Positions 48,482 to 56,102 of a stretch of 64,000 nucleotides of DNA are shown here, in pieces. A program made the position numbers and the translations under genes. The first letter of the stretch is position 1; each line of letters opens with the position of its first letter. The notes below the pieces were generated by a model that had not been told where the DNA came from, ran no database searches, and saw only the letters and a list, made by a program, of their open reading frames with translations. Source of the DNA: JBFGJH01 sp041586155 (GTDB taxonomy: Bacteria; Actinomycetota; Acidimicrobiia; Spongiisociales; JAENVV01); the NCBI GenBank assembly GCA_041586155.1, contig JBFHAT010000001.1, positions 1-64,000 on the forward strand. Reading direction: 5' to 3'.

Positions 48482-49177
48482 TCACGTCCAATACGAGTAC
48501 GAACCGATGGTCTTGAACCCGGCGCGGCGATACAACCGCTGGGCAGCGCGATTGTGTCGATGAACTTGGAGGAACACGCGCTCTGCGCCCCTGAGCGCGG
48601 ACGAGCGCAGCAACTCTCGGAGAACGCGCCGGCCAAGGCCCCGACTCCGCGCTCCGGGCACGGTGTACATCGCTGCCAACCCCACCCAGGGGGGCTTGAC
48701 GACGGCCAGCCCGACCGACTCGACGCCGAGGCGGGCGGTCACCAACGAGGTACCGGACGCGCCGTACGAGCCGGGCGGTATGGCGTCCGGATGCACGGCC
48801 ATCCATGGAGCATCGATCTCGTCGCCGATGACGACATCGGCGCGCTCGGTGTCGCGCCCGGAAACAACGATCGGGGCAGCCATCACGTCCGCCCCGTACT
48901 CGGGCTCCAGCCCTCTTTCCGCCAGCACCCCGGCAGCGTCACTCTCAGCCCAGTCGGGAACCTTGCAGCGGGCGCCGACACCATGTGACTCGAGGAAGGC
49001 CAGGGTCTCTTCCCACCCGGGGCTCGGCGGTTCGAGCGGATACACGGCGTTGGCTCGCCGGTTCGGCACACGAGACACGATCGCGATCCATCCGGCCCTG
49101 TCGAGTCGGGCGACCGGAGCGAACATGTCGACCGCGGCGAGCTCGAGAGCGGCGAGATCAGCCGATGACAGCCTCAA
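48482..49177 (-). CDS. GNAT family N-acetyltransferase
   Basis: A 231-residue protein with a GNAT domain in its C-terminal part. The acetyl-CoA loop GARSRGLGRRVL is near residue 174-185, followed by ERVFLQVHRHNRAAQRLYRRAGFKTIG, the classic final GNAT block. The N-terminal half has no clear family. The TTG 49177 is preceded by GGAG at seven bases and lies inside the end of the RidA gene, so translation is coupled. The substrate is unknown. Confidence 0.75.
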   Translation of the reverse strand: MRLSSADLAALELAAVDMFAPVARLDRAGWIAIVSRVPNRRANAVYPLEPPSPGWEETLAFLESHGVGARCKVPDWAESDAAGVLAERGLEPEYGADVMAAPIVVSGRDTERADVVIGDEIDAPWMAVHPDAIPPGSYGASGTSLVTARLGVESVGLAVVKPPWVGLAAMYTVPGARSRGLGRRVLRELLRSSALRGAERVFLQVHRHNRAAQRLYRRAGFKTIGSYSYWT

Positions 49178-49538
49178 CTTCGATCTCCACCTTCCAGCGT
49201 GGATCCAGCAGAGCGGTCACGACCATGGTCGCCGCCGGAGCGGCGTGACCAAAGAGCTCGGCGTGCGCACGACCGACCTCGTCCTGGTGTTCCGGGTCCG
49301 AGATGAACATTCGGGTGCGGACGACATCGCCAGCCTCGCCCCCGAGGTCCTCGATCGCCGCCACTGCGATCCGCCCACACAGCAGCATCTGCCGATAGGG
49401 ATCGTCGGGGAGCTCGTCGCCGTCAGATTGCGGTATCGGCGCCGTCCCTGCGATGTGGATCACATTGCCGACTCGGATACCGCGCGAGAAGCCATAGCGG
49501 GCTTCGTATGGGGAGCTGGAATGACTGTGTCGTCGCAT
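49158..49538 (-). CDS. RidA (YjgF/UK114) family protein
   Basis: A RidA-type protein of 126 residues. Features are FSRGIRVGNVIHIAGTAPIP and the conserved Arg in VVRTRMFISD, and the ending DPRWKVEIEVEAV. RidA hydrolyses reactive enamines from PLP enzymes; this Arg binds the carboxylate. ATG 49538 follows TACATT by six bases. It sits between ribF and rpsO, an insertion relative to the common order of the cluster. Confidence 0.85.
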   Translation of the reverse strand: MRRHSHSSSPYEARYGFSRGIRVGNVIHIAGTAPIPQSDGDELPDDPYRQMLLCGRIAVAAIEDLGGEAGDVVRTRMFISDPEHQDEVGRAHAELFGHAAPAATMVVTALLDPRWKVEIEVEAVIG

Positions 49539-49544
49539 GCACAG

Positions 49545-49550
49545 AATGTA
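49545..49550 (-). promoter_or_regulatory. -10 hexamer for a leaderless start (RidA)
   Basis: TACATT on the minus strand, six bases before ATG 49538; it gives the RidA-GNAT pair a promoter of its own. Confidence 0.5.
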
Positions 49551-49573
49551 GTGCGGAGACGGTCGGGCCCGAG

Positions 49574-50512
49574 TCAGCGGTGGATGCGTCGAGCGGCGGC
49601 GATGTCCTTCTCGATGCGTGCAACGAGCTCCTCCACGCCGGCGAATGCCTGCTCGTCACGGATACGGTTCAGGAACTCGACGTCCAGCTCGAGGCCATAG
49701 AGGTCGCGATCTGCGTCGAGCAGGTGCGTCTCGACGATTTCGGTCTCACCCGCAAAGGTGGGCCGGACCCCGACGTTCGTGACTGAAGGCAGCCTGTCAT
49801 GCCCGACCCGTGTCGTCGTCGCATAGACACCTCGACGGGGCAATACCACCTGGTCTGGTACCCGCAGGTTGGCCGTGGGCACACCGATCTGAGCGCCGCG
49901 CCCGTCGCCGCGCACCACCACCCCTCTGACCGTGAAGGGACGACCGAGCACCTCGGCCGCCGCCTCCACGTCGCCCTGCTGGACCAGGATGCGGATGTTC
50001 GACGACGAGAGGGCCCCGTCGTGCTCGGTGAGCAACGGCACCGCATCCACTGCGAAGCCGAATCGGCCACCCGCTTCCTCTAGGGTGTCGACGTTTCCGG
50101 CCCGGCGCTGGCCGTATCGAAAGTCGGCGCCGACCACCACCACCCGGGCCGACAGACACTTCACCAGGAGCCGCTCGACGAACTCGTCGGCTTCGGTGTT
50201 GCGGATCCGTTCGAATGGAAGGATGCCGACTACGTCCACTCCCTCACCTTCGAGCCAGTCGAGTCGCTGGTCGAGCGAGCCGACCAAGGGAGGCTCGTGG
50301 CCAGGAGTCAGAACGGCGAGCGGGTGCGGATCGAACGTGAGCACCACGGTTTGCAGGCCGCGCTCCGCTGCCTCGAATCGCAGGTCGGCCAACACCAACT
50401 GGTGGCCACGATGCACACCGTCGAACACGCCGATGGTCACAGCCGACCCGGGCTCGGAAGCCGTGTTCCAATCGAATGGGTCGCCGGTGAGCACCTTCAT
50501 TGGGACGATCAT
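49574..50512 (-). CDS. ribF: Bifunctional riboflavin kinase/FAD synthetase
   Basis: RibF, 312 residues, makes FMN and FAD from riboflavin. The FAD synthetase half has IGVFDGVHRGHQ near residue 27-38 and LSSSNIRILVQQGDV near 168. The flavokinase half has GRGAQIGVPTANL near 204. Three flavin- or F420-using oxidoreductases of the window depend on such cofactor supply. ATG 50512 overlaps the truB stop (ATGA); a second ATG follows at codon 5. Confidence 0.93.
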   Translation of the reverse strand: MIVPMKVLTGDPFDWNTASEPGSAVTIGVFDGVHRGHQLVLADLRFEAAERGLQTVVLTFDPHPLAVLTPGHEPPLVGSLDQRLDWLEGEGVDVVGILPFERIRNTEADEFVERLLVKCLSARVVVVGADFRYGQRRAGNVDTLEEAGGRFGFAVDAVPLLTEHDGALSSSNIRILVQQGDVEAAAEVLGRPFTVRGVVVRGDGRGAQIGVPTANLRVPDQVVLPRRGVYATTTRVGHDRLPSVTNVGVRPTFAGETEIVETHLLDADRDLYGLELDVEFLNRIRDEQAFAGVEELVARIEKDIAAARRIHR

Positions 50513-51381
50513 GACAGGCCAACCTCGCAGAGGAGGTGATCTCCCTCCGCTCGATACACGGCCACGACGCGGCCGGTTGCCGAGCGAAGCACCACCGGTC
50601 CTTCTCCGAGTCCGCTGGGCCGCGAGAGTCGGCGACCATGTGCCGCTGCGACCTCTGCGTCATCGTCGAGTTCCACCGCCGGGAGGTCGCCCAGTGCCGC
50701 GGCCGGACGCAAGACCGACTCGGTCCACTCCCCAGCCTCCAATTGGGGGACGGTCACGGCTCGGTCGATCGACAGGGAGCCGATTGCGGTGCGTCTGAGC
50801 TTGGTCAGATGGGCGCGCCCACCGAGCCGCTTGGCGACATCGTCGGCGAGCGACCTCACATAGGTGCCCTTGCCGCACGTCACGCTGACCGTGGCACGCG
50901 GGTAGCGCCCCTCCTCGAATCCGATCAAGCGAAACTCGTGGACGGTCACGGGGCGAGGGGGCCGTACGACCTCGACTCCCTCCCGGGCTAGCTCGTGGAG
51001 TCGGCGTCCGCCTTGTTTGAGAGCCGACACCATCGGCGGTACCTGCATCAGATCCCCGACGAACTGGGCCATGACCTCCTCGACCTCACTGCGGGTCACG
51101 TCCATCGGACGACGCTCGATCTCTACGCCATCTGCGTCGAGCGAATCGGTGGCGACGCCAAACAGCACGTCGGCTTCGTAGACCTTTGGCAGATCCTGGA
51201 TGAAACGGAGCAGACGTGTCGCCCTCCCGAGGCCGATGACGAGAAGACCCGTCGCCATCGGGTCCAGGGTCCCTGCATGGCCCACCTTCTTGATCCCGGA
51301 TGCCTTCCGCACTCTGGCAACGACGTCATGCGAGGTCCAGCCCGCAGGTTTGTCGACGAGCAAGAACCGCGGCTCGATCAC
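50509..51381 (-). CDS. truB: tRNA pseudouridine(55) synthase
   Basis: TruB, 290 residues, modifies U55 in the T-loop of tRNAs. The N-terminal LLVDKPAGWTSHDVV and the catalytic Asp in HAGTLDPMATGLL near residue 36-41 are intact. CGKGTYVRSLADDV and the C-terminal PUA-like part follow. The start is GTG 51381 overlapping the rbfA stop (GTGA). ATGA and GTGA overlaps on both sides show tight coupling in the operon. Confidence 0.93.
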   Translation of the reverse strand: MIEPRFLLVDKPAGWTSHDVVARVRKASGIKKVGHAGTLDPMATGLLVIGLGRATRLLRFIQDLPKVYEADVLFGVATDSLDADGVEIERRPMDVTRSEVEEVMAQFVGDLMQVPPMVSALKQGGRRLHELAREGVEVVRPPRPVTVHEFRLIGFEEGRYPRATVSVTCGKGTYVRSLADDVAKRLGGRAHLTKLRRTAIGSLSIDRAVTVPQLEAGEWTESVLRPAAALGDLPAVELDDDAEVAAAHGRRLSRPSGLGEGPVVLRSATGRVVAVYRAEGDHLLCEVGLS

Positions 51382-51722
51382 TCCTCGGAGTCCTCGAGCT
51401 CGTGGATGAGCTGCGAGATCCTGGCTCCGCGCTCGATACTCTCGTCCAATCGGAATGTGAGCTTCGGCGTGTACTTCATCCGGATCTCCCGCCCCACCGC
51501 GTGGCTGATTCGCGGGGCGGCGGCGTCGAGTGCTTGTTGGGTTGCCTGCCGTTGCTCGGGCGGACCGAGAACCGAGTACCACACAACGGCATGGCGCAGG
51601 TTGGGCGCAGTGTCGACACCGGTGACGGTGACGAATCCCAGGCGCGGATCCTTGAGCTCTTCGACGATCTCCGCGACCGCCTCCCGAACGACCGAATTCA
51701 CTTTCCGCATGCGATCGGTCAT
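51378..51722 (-). CDS. rbfA: Ribosome-binding factor A
   Basis: RbfA, 114 residues, a 30S maturation factor with a KH-like fold. The sequence TDRMRKVNSVVREAVAEIVEELKDPRLGFVTVTGVDT is typical, and the ending is acidic (ELEDSEE). ATG 51722 overlaps the DUF503 stop (ATGA), while its own stop overlaps truB. Confidence 0.93.
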   Translation of the reverse strand: MTDRMRKVNSVVREAVAEIVEELKDPRLGFVTVTGVDTAPNLRHAVVWYSVLGPPEQRQATQQALDAAAPRISHAVGREIRMKYTPKLTFRLDESIERGARISQLIHELEDSEE

Positions 51723-52030
51723 GTCGACGATTGTCCCACGTCGTCGGTGTCCAGATAGGAAGTTGTCACCCGGATGACCTCCAGGTCCAGGCGCCCGTCG
51801 AGCATTCGTATGACCGCCGCGATCCCCTCGTCGAGAATCGAACGCTGTCCTGCGACGAAACCGATGCCGAGGGTTGCCCGTTGCCACAGGTCATGATCCG
51901 CTACCTCCGCCACGGCGACCGGATACGCCCTGCGGATCCTTTGCACGGCCGAGACGACCACCTTGCGTTTCTCCTTGAGCGAGCGAGCGCCCGGGATGCG
52001 AATCTCGACTTCGAGAGCGGCAGCGTGCAC
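51719..52030 (-). CDS. DUF503 domain protein
   Basis: A small 103-residue DUF503 protein. The IPGARSLKEKRKVVVSAVQRIRRAYPVAVAEV motif and ATLGIGFVAG are typical. DUF503 genes sit regularly between infB and rbfA and are thought to help translation or ribosome assembly. GTG 52030 shares a base with the infB TAG stop (TAGTG). Confidence 0.85.
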   Translation of the reverse strand: MHAAALEVEIRIPGARSLKEKRKVVVSAVQRIRRAYPVAVAEVADHDLWQRATLGIGFVAGQRSILDEGIAAVIRMLDGRLDLEVIRVTTSYLDTDDVGQSST

Positions 52031-54165
52031 TAGGTGCGGGCGACCTCGAGGATCTCGAAGGTCTCGATGACGTCACCCTGCTTGACATCGTTGTAGCCGG
52101 CGATACCGATGCCACACTCGAACCCGGCGTTCACTTCTCTGACGTCGTCCTTGAAACGGCGCAGCGAATCGATCAGACCCGTGTGAACGACCACTCCGTC
52201 GCGCAAGAGACGAACTCTCGCCCCGCGCCGGATCTGACCCTCGGTGACGTAGGAGCCTGCGATGTTGCCCGCGCGCGGCACTTTGAAGATCTCGCGCACC
52301 TCGGCGGCGCCGACGACCCGCTCGACCTCCTCGGGCGCCAGACGACCTACCAGCATCGCTTCGATGTCGTCGAGCAGCTCGTAGATGATCTGGTAGGTCC
52401 GGATCTCGATGCCCTTCTGCTCGGCTAGCTTGCGGGCGTTGGAGTCGGGTCGAACATTGAAGCCAAATACCACCGCTTCGGTGACTTCTGCCAGGCTGAC
52501 ATCGTTCTCGGAAATCCCCCCGACGGCGCCGTGCACGATCGAAATGGTGCCGCCCTCGCGGGTGATCTTGACGACGGACTCGCGCACCGCTTCCAGCGAA
52601 CCATGTGCGTCGGCCTTGACGATCAGCCGCAACTCGGCCTCGTCGGCAGTACGCAGTTGTTCGAGAAGCTGGGCAAGACGCTCGCGGGCCGTGGGAATCA
52701 CCAGCTCGGCTTCCTTCATCTCCTCCAATGTGGCTTGTGCCTGGGAGCGAGCAAGCTTCTCGTTCTCGGTCACGTCGAAGGGATCCCCGGCGGTCGGCAC
52801 GTCTCCCCATCCCATCACGAGGACGGGAGTGGACGGTCCGGCCTCCTTGAGCTGCTCACCGGTGTGGTCGAGCATGGCCCGCACCCGACCAGATACAGGA
52901 CCGGCGACCAGTGCGTCGCCGCGCCGAAGGGTCCCGCGCTGGACGATCACGGTCGCCACCGGTCCCCTGCCCACATCGAGCTGCGACTCGACGATGACAC
53001 CGGACGCGGGTGCCTTCGGGTTGCCCTTGAACTCCTCCACCTGCGCGACGAGGTCGATCATCTCGAGCAGCGTGTCAATCCCATCGCCGGTGGTCGCCGA
53101 CAGTTCGACGCTGATGACATCGCCGCCCAGCTCCTCGACCACCAAGCCTTGCTCGGTGAGCTGAGCGCGAACGGCGTATGGATCTGCACCCGGCAGGTCC
53201 ATCTTGTTGATAGCCACGATGAGGGGGACGTCGGCCGCCTTCGAGTGGCTGATGGCCTCGACCGTCTGCGGCATGATCCCGTCGTCTGCGGCGACCACCA
53301 GCACGACGATGTCGGTCACCTCGGCACCACGCGCTCTGAGGGCCGTGAACGCCTCGTGGCCAGGTGTGTCGAGGAAGGTGATGAGGTTGCCGTTGACGGT
53401 GACCTGATACGCCCCGATGTGCTGGGTGATTCCACCTGCTTCATCGCCGACGACGTTCGTCGCCCGAATCTTGTCGAGAAGGGTGGTCTTGCCGTGATCG
53501 ACGTGGCCCATGACCGTCACCACCGGGGGCCTCGAGACGAGCGAATCCGGATCGTCGTCGTATGTGCGCTTTGGCTTGGGGCCGATCGGAGCCTCCTCCG
53601 CCTCTGCCCGCTCGATGTTCACTTCCCAGCCGAACAGCTCCCCGACCAGCTCAGCCGCTTCGTCGCTCATGGGAGCCGTCAGGCCAACGATCTCGCCCAT
53701 TCCCACCAGCGCCTTGACCACCTCGGTTCCGGCTTGGCCGATCAGTCGACCAAGCTCTTCGGGCGTAGAACCCGATGGCACGTCAACCGAGTCGCGAGCA
53801 GGGGGCTCAACGGCGATCGAAGGTCGTTCCTCCTCCTCGTCGGCTGCCGGCTCTGCGACGGCTTCGGCTTCTGCAGGAACCGCCTGCTCGGGCTCGACTG
53901 CGGCCGGCGGGTCCTCGTCGACGGCGGCAACCGCCGAGATCTCCTGCTCCGCAGCTTCGGTCGTCGACGGACCGTCGCCCGGTGGTGCGGCTTCTTGCGT
54001 CGCTCCGTTACCGCTCAGGGCGGTGCGAACACGGACGACCTCACCCTCTTCGAGGCCCGAAGAGGCTGTTTTCACTGCCAGACCCAGCGCTTGGGCTTGC
54101 TCCAACACCGCCTTCGATTCGAGCCCGAGCTCTTTGGCGAGTTCGTAGATTCGTGTTTTGGCCAC
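52030..54165 (-). CDS. infB: Translation initiation factor IF-2
   Basis: IF-2, 711 residues, the GTPase that places initiator tRNA on the 30S subunit. One N-terminal IF2_N domain (1-45, KTRIYELAKELGLESKAVLEQAQALG) is followed by a low-complexity acidic/Ala-rich linker (about 55-135). The G domain has GHVDHGKT at 220-227. Domains II-IV end in the fMet-tRNA-binding part. GTG 54165 starts it, nine bases after the nusA stop. ylxR, usually between nusA and infB, is absent. Confidence 0.96.
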   Translation of the reverse strand: MAKTRIYELAKELGLESKAVLEQAQALGLAVKTASSGLEEGEVVRVRTALSGNGATQEAAPPGDGPSTTEAAEQEISAVAAVDEDPPAAVEPEQAVPAEAEAVAEPAADEEEERPSIAVEPPARDSVDVPSGSTPEELGRLIGQAGTEVVKALVGMGEIVGLTAPMSDEAAELVGELFGWEVNIERAEAEEAPIGPKPKRTYDDDPDSLVSRPPVVTVMGHVDHGKTTLLDKIRATNVVGDEAGGITQHIGAYQVTVNGNLITFLDTPGHEAFTALRARGAEVTDIVVLVVAADDGIMPQTVEAISHSKAADVPLIVAINKMDLPGADPYAVRAQLTEQGLVVEELGGDVISVELSATTGDGIDTLLEMIDLVAQVEEFKGNPKAPASGVIVESQLDVGRGPVATVIVQRGTLRRGDALVAGPVSGRVRAMLDHTGEQLKEAGPSTPVLVMGWGDVPTAGDPFDVTENEKLARSQAQATLEEMKEAELVIPTARERLAQLLEQLRTADEAELRLIVKADAHGSLEAVRESVVKITREGGTISIVHGAVGGISENDVSLAEVTEAVVFGFNVRPDSNARKLAEQKGIEIRTYQIIYELLDDIEAMLVGRLAPEEVERVVGAAEVREIFKVPRAGNIAGSYVTEGQIRRGARVRLLRDGVVVHTGLIDSLRRFKDDVREVNAGFECGIGIAGYNDVKQGDVIETFEILEVART

Positions 54166-54174
54166 GCTGTCTTC

Positions 54175-55473
54175 TTACTCCTCTTCGCCTGCCTCGTCGA
54201 TCCCTGCCTCGGCGACGACTTCTTCGTCGACGGGCGGGCCGGCTTCGCCCTCTGCTGGACCACCTTCCGCCCCGGTTGTCTCTGCGCCCCCACCCGGAGC
54301 CTCTCCATCTGCGGCAACCGCCTCGGTCGCTTCAGACGGCGCAGCACCGTCGGATTCCTCGCCGGCGCCGGGCTCGTCAGACGGATCGGGCTCACCGGCC
54401 TCGGCGTCTTCAGCGACCTCTGCCGTCGCAGCGGCGCCCGCCGCACTCTCGATTCCTACCGCAGCGGGTTCCTCTCCGGACTTTGTCTCGGTTGCTTCGG
54501 GTTCGGGCGGTCGGTCTGATTGGATGTCCACCTTGTAGCCGGACAACCGAGCAGCGAGACGAGCGTTCTGGCCTTCTTTGCCGATCGCCAGCGACAGCTG
54601 ATGCTCGCTCACGATGACGGTGGCGGTCTGTGTCTCCTCGTCGATCCTCACTTCTTGCACCTTGGCAGGCCCGAGCGCTTCGGCGATGAATTGTGCCGTG
54701 TTGTCGCGCCACTCGACCACGTCGACCTTTTCGCCGCGGAGCTCGTTCACCACCTGACGCACACGGGAGCCGCGGGCGCCAACGCACGCGCCCTTGGGGT
54801 CGACGTTTGGATCGTTCGACGAGACGGCGATCTTGGTGCGATGACCAGGCTCCCGGGCGATGGCCCGGATCTCGATCGTTCCGTCGATCAGCTCCGGCAC
54901 CTCCAACTCGAGCAAACGCCTGACGAAATCAGGGTGACTGCGGGAAATGACGATCTGGGGACCCTTGGCCTCGTTGCGGACCTCCAGGATCAGTGCCTTG
55001 ACACGCGCCCCACGGTCGAGTCGCTCGTAGGGGATCCGCTCGGAGCCCGGCATCAAGGCTTCTGCATCGCCGAGATCGAGGATGCTGTATCGATGATCGA
55101 CCTGCTGAACGATGCCGGTCACGAGGTCCCCTTCGCGGCCTTCGTACAGGTCGAACACTTGGTCCCGTTTCGCCTCGCGCAACCGCTGCGCGATGACTTG
55201 CTTGGCGGTCTGGGCGGCAATCCGGCCGAAGTCGTCAGGAGTGTCCTCCCACTCGTCGACGACGTTGCCGTCTTCGTCGAGCTCTTGGGCGTACACGACG
55301 ATGTCGCCGGTATCCGGATCGATGATCACACGCGCCTCTTCGGCGGCACCCGGACTGCGTTTGTAGGCAGACACGAGGGCGTTCGCCAGCGCGTCGAGAA
55401 TGGTCTCGACCGAAACGCCCCGCTCGCGACCAAGCACCTCCAGGGCTTCCATGACCTGTGCATCCATTCTCAC
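54175..55473 (-). CDS. nusA: Transcription termination/antitermination factor NusA
   Basis: NusA, 432 residues. An N-terminal RNA polymerase-binding domain (starting MDAQVMEALEVLGRERG), an S1 domain (DLVTGIVQQVDHRYSILDLG), and two KH domains (VDPKGACVGARGSRVRQVVNEL and VSEHQLSLAIGKEGQNARLAARL) follow. Residues about 322-432 are a long Glu/Ala/Gly acidic tail, which is unusual. GTG 55473 is preferred, as GGAGG lies seven bases upstream; ATG is two codons later. It lies 11 bases after rimP. Confidence 0.95.
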   Translation of the reverse strand: MRMDAQVMEALEVLGRERGVSVETILDALANALVSAYKRSPGAAEEARVIIDPDTGDIVVYAQELDEDGNVVDEWEDTPDDFGRIAAQTAKQVIAQRLREAKRDQVFDLYEGREGDLVTGIVQQVDHRYSILDLGDAEALMPGSERIPYERLDRGARVKALILEVRNEAKGPQIVISRSHPDFVRRLLELEVPELIDGTIEIRAIAREPGHRTKIAVSSNDPNVDPKGACVGARGSRVRQVVNELRGEKVDVVEWRDNTAQFIAEALGPAKVQEVRIDEETQTATVIVSEHQLSLAIGKEGQNARLAARLSGYKVDIQSDRPPEPEATETKSGEEPAAVGIESAAGAAATAEVAEDAEAGEPDPSDEPGAGEESDGAAPSEATEAVAADGEAPGGGAETTGAEGGPAEGEAGPPVDEEVVAEAGIDEAGEEE

Positions 55474-55484
55474 GCGATGGCCTC

Positions 55485-55961
55485 CTACTTCTTTCCCGGC
55501 TTGGCCGGCGCGTTCCAACGGTGAACAGTCCTGGCCGATGTGATCTGATCGAAGGGAATGCGACGTTCTGCGCCGTCGACCGTCAGGTCTGCCCCCTCGT
55601 CGTCGGCGTCTCTCACCCGTCCGTCATGCCGGCGAGCGCCATCGATCTCTGTGCGGGTCTTGATGGTCACCTCTCGCCCGATGGCCTTTCGCCAATGTGC
55701 GGGGCGGCGGAGCTTTCGTTCGAGGCCCGGGGAGCTGACCTCGAGACGATAGGAGCCGGGAATGAGGTCGTCTTGATCGAGCAGGCGCGAGATGCCGCGT
55801 GACAGCGCGCTCAGGCGATCGAGATCGACGCCGTCGATCGTCACCCGCAAGACGCGGCCCTTGTTGGGCGCGCCCAGCAACTCGAGATCATCGAGCTCGA
55901 TCCGCTCGGCCGCCAGATAGCCTTCAATCAACATCCACAACTCCTGCGGAGCGTCTGCCAC
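55485..55961 (-). CDS. rimP: Ribosome maturation factor RimP
   Basis: RimP, 158 residues, assists 30S maturation. RVTIDGVDLDRLSALSRGISRLLDQDDLIPGSYRLEVSSPGLERKL is the family core. GTG 55961 is preceded by GGAGGTGGAGC, a strong ribosome binding site. A hairpin lies upstream (55998-56020), so the rimP-nusA-infB unit may start or be controlled here. Confidence 0.92.
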   Translation of the reverse strand: MADAPQELWMLIEGYLAAERIELDDLELLGAPNKGRVLRVTIDGVDLDRLSALSRGISRLLDQDDLIPGSYRLEVSSPGLERKLRRPAHWRKAIGREVTIKTRTEIDGARRHDGRVRDADDEGADLTVDGAERRIPFDQITSARTVHRWNAPAKPGKK

Positions 55962-55997
55962 GCTCCACCTCCTCCTCGAAACCAGCTCTCACAGAAA

Positions 55998-56020
55998 GAA
56001 GTGGGCTGAGGGCCCACTTC
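55998..56020 (-). terminator. Hairpin between proS and rimP
   Basis: Stem GAAGTGGGC / GCCCACTTC, nine bases, with a five-base loop, followed on the minus strand by TTTCTGTG. It could terminate proS transcripts or attenuate the downstream rimP operon. Confidence 0.5.
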
Positions 56021-56102
56021 GTAGCAGAGTCCTTCGAGATTGTCCCTCGGGAGTATATCCGACGTGTCGGGAGTTCAGCAATGCGGACGGCCGTCGCCTG
56101 GT

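Noticed and set aside
52531..54519. A 662-codon open frame on the plus strand opposite infB and nusA
   Set aside because: It is an antisense shadow of GC-rich genes; the minus frames encode IF-2 and NusA unmistakably and the plus product has no motif.
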